64,000 bases of DNA from Xanthobacter aminoxidans (lineage in GTDB: Bacteria > Pseudomonadota > Alphaproteobacteria > Rhizobiales > Xanthobacteraceae), in contig NZ_JAMJXC010000010.1 in assembly GCF_023571765.1 (NCBI RefSeq), positions 1 through 64,000 on the forward strand, read 5' to 3'. Within the stretch, counting starts at the first letter, position 1; the number at the start of each line of letters is the position of its first letter. The position numbers and the translations under genes are program-made. Shown here one piece after another: positions 51,392 to 59,868 of this stretch. The notes under the pieces are model-generated. The model worked only from the letters and a program-made list of their open reading frames with translations. It made no database searches and was not told the origin of the DNA.

Positions 51392-51754
51392 TCAGACGAG
51401 AGCGGCCTTGGCCTTCTCCACCAGGGCCTTGAACGCGTCGGGCTCGTGGATGGCGATATCCGAGAGCACCTTGCGATCGACCTCGATCCCGGCCTTGCCG
51501 AGACCATCGATAAATCGCGAATAGGTCAGGTCGAGATCGAGCGCGCGCACACCGGCGTTGATGCGCTGGATCCAGAGCGCGCGGAAGTTGCGCTTCTTCA
51601 CCTTGCGATCGCGGTAGGCATACTGCATCGACCGTTCGACGGCCGACTTCGCAGCGCGGATGGTATTCTTGCGGCGGCCGTAAAAGCCCTTTGCGGCTTT
51701 GTAGACCTTCTTGTGCTTGGCGTGTGAGGTAACGCCACGTTTCACGCGGGCCAT
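51392..51754 (-). CDS. rplT: 50S ribosomal protein L20
   Basis: A 120-residue basic protein needed for early 50S assembly. [29 protein letters not shown] and the C-terminal globular part with [11 protein letters not shown] are invariant features. It lies 28 bases after rpmI, the standard rpmI-rplT pair. L20 represses this operon translationally in several bacteria; no operator was looked for in detail here. Confidence 0.97.
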   Translation of the reverse strand: MARVKRGVTSHAKHKKVYKAAKGFYGRRKNTIRAAKSAVERSMQYAYRDRKVKKRNFRALWIQRINAGVRALDLDLTYSRFIDGLGKAGIEVDRKVLSDIAIHEPDAFKALVEKAKAALV

Positions 51755-51782
51755 GGAAAAGCTCCTTCAGATCGCAGTGGCG

Positions 51783-51983
51783 TCAGCCGTTCGGCAGGAA
51801 CGACTTGCGGATGACCTTGCCGTCGCACTCGGCGAGGATGGTCGTGCCGCGCTGGTTGCGGATCTGGTTGTTGGTCCGCTTGATCATGCCATGGCGCTTG
51901 CCGGCCTGACCCGCGATCACTTTTCCCGTACCCGTCAGACGGAAGCGTTTCTTCGCTCCCGACTTGGTCTTCATCTTGGGCAT
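51783..51983 (-). CDS. rpmI: 50S ribosomal protein L35
   Basis: A 66-residue basic protein: [20 protein letters not shown] and [20 protein letters not shown] identify L35. The ATG at 51983 is the family start; the longer in-frame extension is spurious. Normally infC lies directly upstream; here two BA14K-like genes intervene, so rpmI-rplT needs a promoter in 51984-52187. Confidence 0.96.
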   Translation of the reverse strand: MPKMKTKSGAKKRFRLTGTGKVIAGQAGKRHGMIKRTNNQIRNQRGTTILAECDGKVIRKSFLPNG

Positions 51984-52187
51984 TTGGCTCTCCGTGGCAT
52001 GGGTCCTCGCCCGCGAGGGCGGTGGACGCTCAGCCTCTTGTTGCTGTTGAGCGGTATGAACCCGCGCGGCAGCCCTTAATCGCCGGCGAGTTCGAAGGCG
52101 GCAGTCGTTACAGGAGCGGGAGCATAAAGGCAAGGGCCAGGCCGCCCAAGCGGGGGGAGGGGAGCCCTGAAAGGCCGGCCGCGCATG

Positions 52188-52215
52188 AAAAAGGCCGCCG
52201 CGCTGGGCGGCGACC
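52188..52215 (-). terminator. Terminator after the minus-strand BA14K-like gene
   Basis: On the minus strand GGTCGCCGC pairs with GCGGCGGCC (one G-U pair) and is followed by five T residues. It should isolate rpmI-rplT from the gene upstream. Confidence 0.7.
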
Positions 52216-52238
52216 TTCTCTATCACATGCCTATCGCC

Positions 52239-52817
52239 TCAGGGGCAGGGGTGCTGAAGCCCGTCATAGCCGGTGTAGGTGCCGGTGGCGGGGTTGTAGG
52301 AGCGGAATCGCTGGGCGCAGTAGGACACCGCGTCATTGCCGCCGGAATTCGCCGCTGCCGCGCCGGCCGCCGCACCGATCGCGAGGCCCGCGATGCCGGC
52401 CGCGATCCACGCGCCGTTGTTGTTGCGATAGTACCAGCCGCCGTTGCGCCAATAGGGCCGTCCCCAGCGGGCGTGATAGCCGGGCTGGGGGCCATGCCAG
52501 CCGGGCCGGCCGTAACCGGGCCGACCATAGCCAGGCCGACCATAACCAGGCCCCCGAACCGGGCCGCGCACGGCGTGTCCCGGACCGCGCCCGGGGCCAC
52601 GCACAACCGGGCCCCGGTGGGGTCCACCGCGTCGCGCCTGGACTTCGTCCGGTGCGGCGGCCTGAACGTTCATCGATGCGGCACCGGCCCGCAACGCCTG
52701 GGCAGAAGCGGCCGGTGCCGTCGCCACGGCGGCCACACCGACGCTGGAAGCGACGAGGGCCGCGGAGGTGAGGCCGACGGTGATCCGCCGGAAGGTCTTG
52801 CGTAACAGATGGGGCAT
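52239..52817 (-). CDS. BA14K-like glycine-rich secreted protein, copy A
   Basis: A 192-residue exported protein. The signal peptide ends near ATAPAASAQ. A Gly/Arg/Pro-rich repeat region follows (GRPGY repeated three times around residues 85-102), then a hydrophobic Ala/Gly segment (AAGIAGLAIGAAAGAAAAN) and the BA14K-like ending YCAQRFRSYNPATGTYTGYD then GLQHPCP. The family is named for a 14 kDa Brucella antigen with lectin-like activity; role unknown here. It is divergent from copy B, with 196 bases between the starts. Confidence 0.85.
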   Translation of the reverse strand: MPHLLRKTFRRITVGLTSAALVASSVGVAAVATAPAASAQALRAGAASMNVQAAAPDEVQARRGGPHRGPVVRGPGRGPGHAVRGPVRGPGYGRPGYGRPGYGRPGWHGPQPGYHARWGRPYWRNGGWYYRNNNGAWIAAGIAGLAIGAAAGAAAANSGGNDAVSYCAQRFRSYNPATGTYTGYDGLQHPCP

Positions 52818-53013
52818 ACCGAACTCCTTGTGATGTCAGGTCAACGCCCCAGAGGACGGAGGGATGCCTTCCGTCACGCATGCGTGATCGTCGACGGCAG
52901 ATGTGCGTGGAAATGCACCAGTTCGCCGCTTTCCAGCCGCAAGTTCCGCTACGTCCGCGAAACATTCGACACAAAGGCCGCTGAAGATAGAAAGTGTTGA
53001 GGGAGTGAAGATC

Positions 53014-53733
53014 ATGTTCGGCACAAGAAGGGTGGCATTGTTTGCCGCGGCGGCTGTCGCGGGAGGCATGCTTTCGCTTTCGGTTCCCGTCGCGAATGCA
53101 CAAGCGCTGCGCCTTGGCCTTGCCAATCCCGCGATGGCCAATGTGGGCACCGTGGAACAGGTGGCCTGGCGCGGCGGCGGTGGCCCGCGCGTGGGCGCCG
53201 TGCGCATGGGCGGGCCTCGCGTCGGCTATGGTGGTCGGGGTTATGTCGGCCGCCCCGGCTTCGTGGGCCGCCCCGGTTACGTGGGTCGTCCCGGTTACGT
53301 CGGCCGTCCCGGCTTCGTGGGGCGCCCGGGTTACGTGGGCCGTCCCGGCTATGTCGGTCGTCCCGCTTACGCCGGCGGTTGGGGACCGGGCCGTCCCGGC
53401 TGGGGTCCCGGCCGTCCCGGTTGGGGTCCCGGTGGTCCGGGCTGGGGTCATCCGGGCTGGCGCCCGCCGCCGGGCGCGTGGGGTCCGGGGCCGTGGCGTC
53501 CGGGCTGGGGCTGGTATCGTCCCGGCTGGGGTTGGGGCTACTACAACAATACCGGCGCGTGGATCGCACTCGGCGTCGCCAGCGGTCTGGCGCTGGGCGC
53601 GGTGGCGGCGGCCAATGCGGAGCCGGTCTACACCAACGATGCGGTGGCCTACTGCATGTCGCGGTTCCGCTCGTACAACCCGGCGACCGGTACCTACACC
53701 GGCTACGACGGGTACCAGCACCCCTGTCCGTGA
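53014..53733 (+). CDS. BA14K-like glycine-rich secreted protein, copy B
   Basis: A 239-residue paralogue of the divergent gene. The signal peptide ends near VANAQALR. Its long repeat region holds about nine GRPGYV/GRPGFV units (residues 73-115), then WGPGRPG units and Trp-rich PGWGWYRPGWGWGYYNNTG. A hydrophobic segment (GVASGLALGAVAAANA) and the same C-terminal motif YCMSRFRSYNPATGTYTGYD then GYQHPCP follow. GAGGGA lies nine bases before the ATG at 53014; GTG 53005 is an alternative. Repeat number differs strongly from copy A. Confidence 0.85.
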   Translation: MFGTRRVALFAAAAVAGGMLSLSVPVANAQALRLGLANPAMANVGTVEQVAWRGGGGPRVGAVRMGGPRVGYGGRGYVGRPGFVGRPGYVGRPGYVGRPGFVGRPGYVGRPGYVGRPAYAGGWGPGRPGWGPGRPGWGPGGPGWGHPGWRPPPGAWGPGPWRPGWGWYRPGWGWGYYNNTGAWIALGVASGLALGAVAAANAEPVYTNDAVAYCMSRFRSYNPATGTYTGYDGYQHPCP

Positions 53734-53806
53734 GGGAAGCGCGGCCGCACTGTCGGCCGCGATCCCGACGGCCCAAGGGCCGCAAACCCGGTGCCTAAAC
53801 GAGAAA

Positions 53807-53836
53807 AGCCCGGCGCGCTGCGCCGGGCTTTTTCTT
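53807..53836. terminator. Bidirectional terminator between BA14K copy B and infC
   Basis: AGCCCGGCGC (53807-53816), GCT, GCGCCGGGCT (53820-53829), followed by TTTTCTTT on the plus strand and preceded by AAAA, giving a U run on the minus strand. Confidence 0.88.
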
Positions 53837-53855
53837 TAATGCCCCCGATCCCGCA

Positions 53856-54392
53856 TCAACGCGGGGCGAGAATCATAATCATCTGCCGGCCTTCGAGCAT
53901 GGGCTCGGCCTCGACCTTGGCGACGGTCGAAACTTCTTCCTTGAGCTTCTGCAGCAGCTTGTAGCCGATGTCCTGGTGCGCCATCTCGCGACCGCGGAAG
54001 CGCAGGGTGACCTTCACCTTGTCGCCTTCCTCGAAGAAGCGCTGCATCGCCCGCATCTTCACGTCGTAGTCGTGATCGTCGATGCCGGGACGGAGCTTGA
54101 TCTCCTTGACCTCGACCACCTTCTGCTTCTTGCGCGCCTCGCTGGCCTTCTTCTGGTTCTGGTACTTGAAGCGGCCGTAATCGAGGATCTTGCAGACGGG
54201 GGGCGCGGAATTGGGGGAGATCTCCACGAGATCAAGCCCGGCTTCCTGCGCCAATGTCAGCGCATCGCGGATTGCTACCACGCCGCGGTTCTGACCGTCC
54301 TGGTCGATCAGCTGGACTTCGCGGATGCGGATTTCCTCATTGACGCGCGGTCCATCCTTCTCCGGCGCGACGGGTCTCATAGGGCGGCGAAT
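53856..54392 (-). CDS. infC: Translation initiation factor IF-3 (probable AUU start)
   Basis: About 178 residues. The N-terminal domain has [21 protein letters not shown] and [26 protein letters not shown]; the C-terminal domain has [17 protein letters not shown] and [12 protein letters not shown]. The chosen start is ATT at 54392-54390: AAGGAG lies eight bases upstream, and it yields the common Arg-Arg-Pro N-terminus. The first ATG (54380) is 20 bases from the Shine-Dalgarno sequence. AUU is the known infC start in E. coli, where IF-3 represses its own translation; the same control is inferred. It is separated from rpmI by the BA14K pair. Confidence 0.95.
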   Translation of the reverse strand: MRRPMRPVAPEKDGPRVNEEIRIREVQLIDQDGQNRGVVAIRDALTLAQEAGLDLVEISPNSAPPVCKILDYGRFKYQNQKKASEARKKQKVVEVKEIKLRPGIDDHDYDVKMRAMQRFFEEGDKVKVTLRFRGREMAHQDIGYKLLQKLKEEVSTVAKVEAEPMLEGRQMIMILAPR

Positions 54393-54494
54393 GGCTTCAG
54401 CTCCTTGGCAATCAACACGATCCCCCGAGGTAGACAGGCCGCGGCGCCGGTCCTTGCCGTCGTCTGCGCAACCCGCCTCTCAGGGTAGGCTGGA

Positions 54495-54523
54495 AAGATC
54501 GTGACAAACCGCCGTAAAGTCAA
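54495..54523 (-). promoter_or_regulatory. Candidate infC promoter
   Basis: On the minus strand TTGACT (54523-54518), a 17-base spacer, and GATCTT (54500-54495) resemble a sigma-70 promoter about 100 bases before the infC start. The rest of the 309-base gap 54393-54701 contains no supported gene. Confidence 0.35.
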
Positions 54524-54701
54524 TGACCCATGCGGATTCGCGCGGCATTGCCGAGGCGGCTGCCGGCGGGTTCCGCCCGCGGGCGGTCCGGCGGGGCTGC
54601 CAGCCGGTCCGGCGATGGGCCACAGTTCAGCCGCCTTCCCTGTGCATGCCTCTGGGACACGGGTCCGCCGGCCCCCCGGACGTCTCCTTCCGGATTCTGC
54701 A

Positions 54702-55568
54702 ATGACGACGCCCCCGATGACCGCTCCTTTGCCCCGTTTCCGGCGCCGCGCCGGTGTCGCCATGGCCGGCCTTTTCCTTGCCGCTGGCCTTGCCGGTCCC
54801 GCCCGTGCGGACGGACAGTTCAATGCCAAATATGTGCTCTCCGTGGGCGGGGTCGAGCTTGGCCGCGGGTCCATCAAGGTCGAGGCCGGGGACCAGACCT
54901 ACGAGATTTCCGGCTCCGCCCGCGTCACGGGCGTGCTGCGTGCCGTGTCGTCCGGCAAGGGCGTCGCCGCCTCGCGCGGTACCATCTCCGGCGGCAAGCT
55001 GGTGCCGAAGGTCTATGCGCTCAACGCCGAGGCCGATGGCAAGGCAGAGACCGCGCGCCTCGCCATGGCCTCCGGGGCGGTGAAGGAGATGGAGGTGGAG
55101 CCGCCGTTCAAGCCGGCCGCCGACCGCGTCCCCATCGAGCAGGCGGTGCTGCAGAACATTCTCGACCCCATGAGCGGCGCCTTCGTCTATGTGCCTGGAA
55201 CCGGCGACATGGTGTCCGCCGCGGCCTGCGCCCGATCGGTCCCCGTGTTCGATGGCCGCCAGCGTTACGACCTCGTCCTGACCTATCAGCGCACCGAGAC
55301 GGTGAAGGTGGCGGGATACGCTGGCTCGGCCGTGGTGTGTTCCGTGCGCTACCAGCCGGTCGCCGGCCACCGGCCCACCCGCTACACGGTCAAGTACATG
55401 GCAGAGAACAAGGATATCTACGTCTGGCTGGTGCCCATCGCCGGCACGCGCCTGATGGCGCCGTTCAGGGTGTCCGTCGCGACCATGATCGGCACTGCCC
55501 TGCTGGAAGCCACCTCGCTGGAGACCGAGGCGAAGGCCGGCACGGTGCCGGTGAACGCGCCGCGCTGA
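54702..55568 (+). CDS. DUF3108 periplasmic protein
   Basis: A 288-residue exported protein. Signal peptide RRAGVAMAGLFLAAGLAGPARA. DUF3108 features: AKYVLSVGGVELGRGSIKVE, YEISGSARVTGVLRAVSSGKGVAASRG, then FDGRQRYDLVLTYQRTE and a C-terminal block (YMAENKDIYVWLVPIAG, then APFRVSVATMIGTALLEATS). The family is a beta-barrel-like periplasmic or lipid-associated fold of unknown role. The ATG at 54702 precedes a normal signal peptide; longer frames are GC artefacts. Confidence 0.8.
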   Translation: MTTPPMTAPLPRFRRRAGVAMAGLFLAAGLAGPARADGQFNAKYVLSVGGVELGRGSIKVEAGDQTYEISGSARVTGVLRAVSSGKGVAASRGTISGGKLVPKVYALNAEADGKAETARLAMASGAVKEMEVEPPFKPAADRVPIEQAVLQNILDPMSGAFVYVPGTGDMVSAAACARSVPVFDGRQRYDLVLTYQRTETVKVAGYAGSAVVCSVRYQPVAGHRPTRYTVKYMAENKDIYVWLVPIAGTRLMAPFRVSVATMIGTALLEATSLETEAKAGTVPVNAPR

Positions 55569-55832
55569 GCGGCCCCCGAATCCGCTACCGCTGAGGCCGA
55601 GGCCCAACATCTCGTAGGGGGAGAAGCGGGAACATGGCCGGCGCTGCGATTCGATCGTGATTCGTTCGATGGCTGTTCCGAGGCGGCCCACGCGCCTGTC
55701 CCGGACCGGAACATCGCCGCCGCTCCTGCATCTTTCCCGAACGTGAGCCTTGCCGCTACCGCGTCGCGTTGACACTGACGGCGGCGCAGGTGTTCCCTGA
55801 TCGGGCGTGAGCGGTTCACGCCCGAGGACATC

Positions 55833-57236
55833 ATGTCGAAACGCAGCAAGGGTGCGCAGAAGGCTCAGGCAACGGCCCCGCGGGGTGTGACATCGCTGAC
55901 GGAAGCCAAGGCCTGGATGGCCAGCCGGGGCATCACCGAGATCGAATGCACCGTTCCCGATCTGGCCGGCGTCGCCCGCGGCAAGATCATGCCTGCCTCC
56001 AAGTTCTTCTCCTCGCCCGTGATGAACCTGCCGCTATCGGTCTTCTTCCAGACCATTTCCGGCGAGTATCCCGACTACGAAGGGCTGGTCGATTCGGTGA
56101 TCGCCGACAGCGACCTCGTGCTGGAGCCGGACCTCGCCACCTTGTGCTCGGTGCCGTGGGCGCAGGACCCCACCGCCCAGGTGATCCATGATGCCTACCA
56201 CCGCGACGGGCGCCCGGTGGAGCTCGCCCCCCGGCAGGTGCTGCGGCACGTCATTTCGCTCTACGAGAAGAAGGGCTGGAAGCCGGTGGTGGCGCCGGAG
56301 ATCGAGTTCTATCTTGTCGAGCCCAACACCGATCCCGATTACCCCCTGAAGCCGCCGGTGGGCCGCTCGGGCCGGCCGGAGATCGGCCGCCAATCCTATT
56401 CGATCCAGGCGGTCAACGAGTTCGATGCCCTGTTCGAGGACATCTACGACTATTCCGAGGCCCAGGGGCTGGAGATCGACACGCTGATCCACGAGGACGG
56501 CGCGGCGCAGATGGAAATCAACCTGCGCCATGGCGATCCGCTGGTGCTGGCGGATCAGGTGTTCCTGTTCAAGCGCACCATCCGCGAGGCGGCGCTCGCG
56601 CACAAGATTTATGCGACCTTCATGGCCAAGCCCATCGCCAACGAGCCGGGCAGCGCCATGCACATCCACCAGTCGATCCTCAACACCGCCACCGGGGGCA
56701 ATTTGTTCTCGGACGAGGACGGCGACCCGACGCCGGAATTCTTCTCCTTCATCGCCGGCCACCAGAAGTACCTGCCGGCGGTCATGTGCATCATGGCGCC
56801 CTATGTGAACTCCTATCGCCGGCTGACGCGCGACTCGATGGCGCCCATCAACCTGCAATGGGGCTACGACAACCGCACCGCCGGGCTGCGCGTGCCGCCG
56901 TCCACCCCCGAGGCGCGGCGGCTGGAGAACCGGGTGCCGTCGTCGGACGCCAATCCCTACCTCGCCATCGCCGCCTCCCTCGCCTGCGGCTATCTCGGCC
57001 TGACCGAGAACCTGCGCGCCACGGACCCGATCGAGGGCGACGCGAAGAATCTCGATTTCGATCTGCCCCGCGGACTGCTCGAGGCGGTTGCGGCGTTCCA
57101 GGACAACGAGGCCCTGGCCGAGGTGCTGGGTGCGCGGTTCGTCTCCGCCTTCGCGGCGGTGAAGCAGGCCGAGTTCGAAACCTTCATGAGGGTGATCTCG
57201 CCCTGGGAGCGGGAGTACCTTCTGCTCAACGTGTGA
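55833..57236 (+). CDS. puuA: Glutamine synthetase family protein (gamma-glutamylputrescine synthetase type)
   Basis: A 467-residue ATP-dependent ligase. After an N-terminal MASRGITEIECTVPDLAGVARGK block, the catalytic domain shows EIEFYLVEP, HEDGAAQMEINLRHGDPL, NEPGSAMHIHQSI, the Arg-rich AGLRVPPSTPEARRLENRVPSSDANPYL and RGLLEAVAAF. These fit the PuuA-like branch, which glutamylates putrescine, rather than GlnA: there is no adenylylation-loop signature. The next gene, a PuuB-like oxidase 43 bases downstream, supports the call. Exact amine substrate is inferred. Confidence 0.82.
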   Translation: MSKRSKGAQKAQATAPRGVTSLTEAKAWMASRGITEIECTVPDLAGVARGKIMPASKFFSSPVMNLPLSVFFQTISGEYPDYEGLVDSVIADSDLVLEPDLATLCSVPWAQDPTAQVIHDAYHRDGRPVELAPRQVLRHVISLYEKKGWKPVVAPEIEFYLVEPNTDPDYPLKPPVGRSGRPEIGRQSYSIQAVNEFDALFEDIYDYSEAQGLEIDTLIHEDGAAQMEINLRHGDPLVLADQVFLFKRTIREAALAHKIYATFMAKPIANEPGSAMHIHQSILNTATGGNLFSDEDGDPTPEFFSFIAGHQKYLPAVMCIMAPYVNSYRRLTRDSMAPINLQWGYDNRTAGLRVPPSTPEARRLENRVPSSDANPYLAIAASLACGYLGLTENLRATDPIEGDAKNLDFDLPRGLLEAVAAFQDNEALAEVLGARFVSAFAAVKQAEFETFMRVISPWEREYLLLNV

Positions 57237-57279
57237 GGCCGTCCCGGTGCACCAAGAGAACAAGAAGAAGGAAAGCGCC

Positions 57280-58581
57280 ATGCACCGGGTCGCCGCACCA
57301 CTCAATCCGGCCGGCCACGCCCGGTCCTGGTATACCGCGACGGCCACCGCATTCCCCGCCTTCTCGCCCCTGAAGGGCGCGGTGCGGGCCGACGTGTGCA
57401 TCATCGGTGCCGGCTATACGGGCCTGTCCGCCGCACTGCATCTGGCTGAGGCGGGGTTCAAGGTGGTGGTGCTGGAGGCCGCGCGGGTGGGCTCCGGCGC
57501 CTCGGGGCGCAACGGCGGGCAGCTCCACAGCGGCCAGCGCCGCGGGCAGGACTTCCTGGAAAAGGCCGTGGGGCTTGAGGACGCCCGCAAGCTGTGGGAC
57601 CTCGCGGAAGAGGGCAAGGCGCTGGTGCGCAGCCTCATCGCCCGGCACGACATCCCCTGCGACCTGCGCGACGGCCTGATCCTCGCCGACCACAAGGCAC
57701 GCTACGTCCCGGACAGCTACGACTATGCCCGCTCGCTCGCGGCGGACTACGGCTACGACGCCCTCGTGCCGCTTTCGCGCGACGAAATCCGGGCGCTGGT
57801 CGGCACCTCGGCCTATTATGGCGGCCTGCTGGACAAGGGCGCGGGCCACCTGCACCCGCTCAACTTCGCCCTCGGCCTCGGCTCCGCCGCCATCGCGGCC
57901 GGGGTCGAGATTCACGAGGGGACGCGGGTGGTCAAGGTGAGGGACGAGGCCGGTGTGACCGTCTCCACCGACGGCGGCGGCAGCGTGGTCGCCGACTTCC
58001 TGCTGGAATGCGGCAACGGACTGATGGACGGGCTCGACCGGGGGGTGGACGCCCATGTCATGCCCATCTGCAACTATATCGCCGCCACAGAGCCCCTCGG
58101 AGAGTTGGCGCAGGAGATCATCGCCAACGACGCGGCCGTGGCGGACAGCCGGTTCGTCATCAACTATTTCCGCCTCTCCGCCGACGGTCGGCTGCTGTTC
58201 GGCGGCGGCGAGAGCTATCGCCGCGGGCTGCGGCCGGACGTAGCGGACTTCGTGCGGCCCTTCATGCTGCGCATCTTCCCGCAGCTCGGCGAAGCCCGCA
58301 TCGACTACGCCTGGGGCGGCGTGTTGGCCATCACCATGACGCGTCTGCCCTTCGTGCGGCGGGTTTCCCCGAACGTCCTCGTCTCGGCCGGCTACAGCGG
58401 CCAGGGCGTGGCGCTGGCGCCGCTGTTCGGCAAGATCCTCGCCGAGGCGGTGCAGGGCCAGCTCTCGCGGTTCGATCTGCTCGGCCGCCTGCCGGTGCCG
58501 CCCTTTCCCGGCGGCACCCTGCTGCGCACCCCGCTGATGATGGCGGGTCTCAGCTACTACGCCCTGCGCGACCGGCTCTGA
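57280..58581 (+). CDS. puuB: FAD-dependent oxidoreductase (gamma-glutamylputrescine oxidase type)
   Basis: A 433-residue DAO-family flavoenzyme. FAD-binding VCIIGAGYTGLSAALHLAEAG begins near residue 30, followed by GSGASGRNGGQLHSGQRRGQ, a hallmark of the PuuB/OrdL group, and RISPNVLVSAGYSGQG-like closing block (RRVSPNVLVSAGYSGQGVAL). It would oxidise gamma-glutamylputrescine to the aldehyde. The ATG at 57280 has AAGGAAAG upstream; GTG 57247 is in frame but weaker. It forms a two-gene unit with puuA. Confidence 0.83.
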   Translation: MHRVAAPLNPAGHARSWYTATATAFPAFSPLKGAVRADVCIIGAGYTGLSAALHLAEAGFKVVVLEAARVGSGASGRNGGQLHSGQRRGQDFLEKAVGLEDARKLWDLAEEGKALVRSLIARHDIPCDLRDGLILADHKARYVPDSYDYARSLAADYGYDALVPLSRDEIRALVGTSAYYGGLLDKGAGHLHPLNFALGLGSAAIAAGVEIHEGTRVVKVRDEAGVTVSTDGGGSVVADFLLECGNGLMDGLDRGVDAHVMPICNYIAATEPLGELAQEIIANDAAVADSRFVINYFRLSADGRLLFGGGESYRRGLRPDVADFVRPFMLRIFPQLGEARIDYAWGGVLAITMTRLPFVRRVSPNVLVSAGYSGQGVALAPLFGKILAEAVQGQLSRFDLLGRLPVPPFPGGTLLRTPLMMAGLSYYALRDRL

Positions 58582-58593
58582 GCCCGCCCGGCC

Positions 58594-58947
58594 TCAGTTC
58601 AGGCCACCCAGCCGCTTGGCCTCGGCGAGCGCCTTGAGGCAGCCGGCCTCGTCGCCCGCCGCCTGCAGGTTGATGGCCTGGTTGAGCGCGCCGAGGGCGC
58701 CGGAGTCCGGCTGGGTCAGGCCCGCCGCGGCGAGCGAGCCCGGCGTGGCCTGGCGGTCGGTCTGCGCCGCGATGGACTGGTCCTGCTCCGGCGGCTTCTT
58801 GGGGTGGGGCAGGCGCTCCTTGAGCGCTGCCTGAACCGTAACAATCTGCTCCAGGCAGGCCTGCGCGCGCGCCGGGGCGGCAAACGCGATCAGCACCAGC
58901 GCCGGCACCAGCGCGACGGCGAAACGGGACGCGGAAAAATGAGCCAT
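58594..58947 (-). CDS. Small exported protein of unknown function
   Basis: A 117-residue protein with a signal peptide (MAHFSASRFAVALVPALVLIAFAAPARAQ). The mature part has two Cys (one near its start, one in AGDEAGCLKALAEAKRL), a Pro/Lys-rich stretch (RLPHPKKPPEQ) and a C-terminal helix pair (ALGALNQAINLQAAGDEAGC). I do not recognise a family. The ATG at 58947 is chosen because it starts a normal signal peptide. It converges with puuB, 12 bases apart. Confidence 0.65.
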   Translation of the reverse strand: MAHFSASRFAVALVPALVLIAFAAPARAQACLEQIVTVQAALKERLPHPKKPPEQDQSIAAQTDRQATPGSLAAAGLTQPDSGALGALNQAINLQAAGDEAGCLKALAEAKRLGGLN

Positions 58948-59124
58948 TCTCGACCTCGGCCACAGGATGCGGGGCGGCGGACTGCCGGCGACGCCCCTTT
59001 GAGTCGCGGGCCGATCCGCCCGCCCCGCGAGCATAACCATGCCCGCGGGGCGTTGGAATGCGGTGGCGCGACCGGATGGCGCGGCGCGCGCCGCGCGCCG
59101 CATCTTGCTTGGGACCTTCCCGGC

Positions 59125-59868
59125 TCAGTGCCCCGCACCCGCCGTGCGGCGGCGGCGGACCAGCATGTTCAGGCCCTCGATGGCCGTGGAGAAGCCCATG
59201 GCGGCGTAGACGTAGCCCTTGGGGACGTGGGCGCCGAAGCCTTCCGCGATCAGCGTCATGCCGATCATGATGAGGAAGCCCAGCGCCAGCATCACCACGG
59301 TGGGGTTCGCCTCGATGAAGCGGGCCAGCGGGTCCGCGGCGAGCAGCATGCAGGTCACGGCGGCGATCACGGCGATGACCATGATCGGGATGTGCTCGGT
59401 CATGCCCACGGCGGTGACGATGCTGTCGATGGAGAACACGATGTCGAGCATCAGGATCTGCACGATGGCGGCGGTGAAGCCGATGGTGATCTTGCTGTCC
59501 TTGACGTCCTCCGCATGGGTCTGCGGGTCCACGTTGTGATGGATCTCGGTGGTGGCCTTCCACACCAGGAACAGGCCGCCGGCGATGAGGATGAGGTCGC
59601 GCCACGAGAAGCCATGGCCGAACACCTCGAAGATGGGCGCCGTCAGCCGCACGATGATGGCGATGGTGCCGAGCAGAGCGAGGCGCATGATGAGCGCGAG
59701 GCTGATGCCGATGCGCCGCGCCTTGCTGCGGTATTGCTCCGGCAGCTTGTTGGTGAGGATGGAGATGAAGATCAGGTTGTCGATGCCGAGCACGACTTCC
59801 ATGGCCACCAGCGTCACCAGGGCGACCCACGCGGCGGGATCGGCTGCGAGTTGGAGGAGGTAGTCCAT
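59125..59868 (-). CDS. TerC-family integral membrane protein
   Basis: A 247-residue protein with seven predicted helices. The TerC signatures are [21 protein letters not shown] and [27 protein letters not shown], each with acidic residues inside helices proposed to bind metals. Relatives are linked to tellurite resistance, manganese export and membrane metal homeostasis. No ter genes are nearby, so manganese or another cation is a more likely substrate. Its ATG begins directly after the lipid kinase stop codon, implying one operon. Confidence 0.9.
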   Translation of the reverse strand: MDYLLQLAADPAAWVALVTLVAMEVVLGIDNLIFISILTNKLPEQYRSKARRIGISLALIMRLALLGTIAIIVRLTAPIFEVFGHGFSWRDLILIAGGLFLVWKATTEIHHNVDPQTHAEDVKDSKITIGFTAAIVQILMLDIVFSIDSIVTAVGMTEHIPIMVIAVIAAVTCMLLAADPLARFIEANPTVVMLALGFLIMIGMTLIAEGFGAHVPKGYVYAAMGFSTAIEGLNMLVRRRRTAGAGH

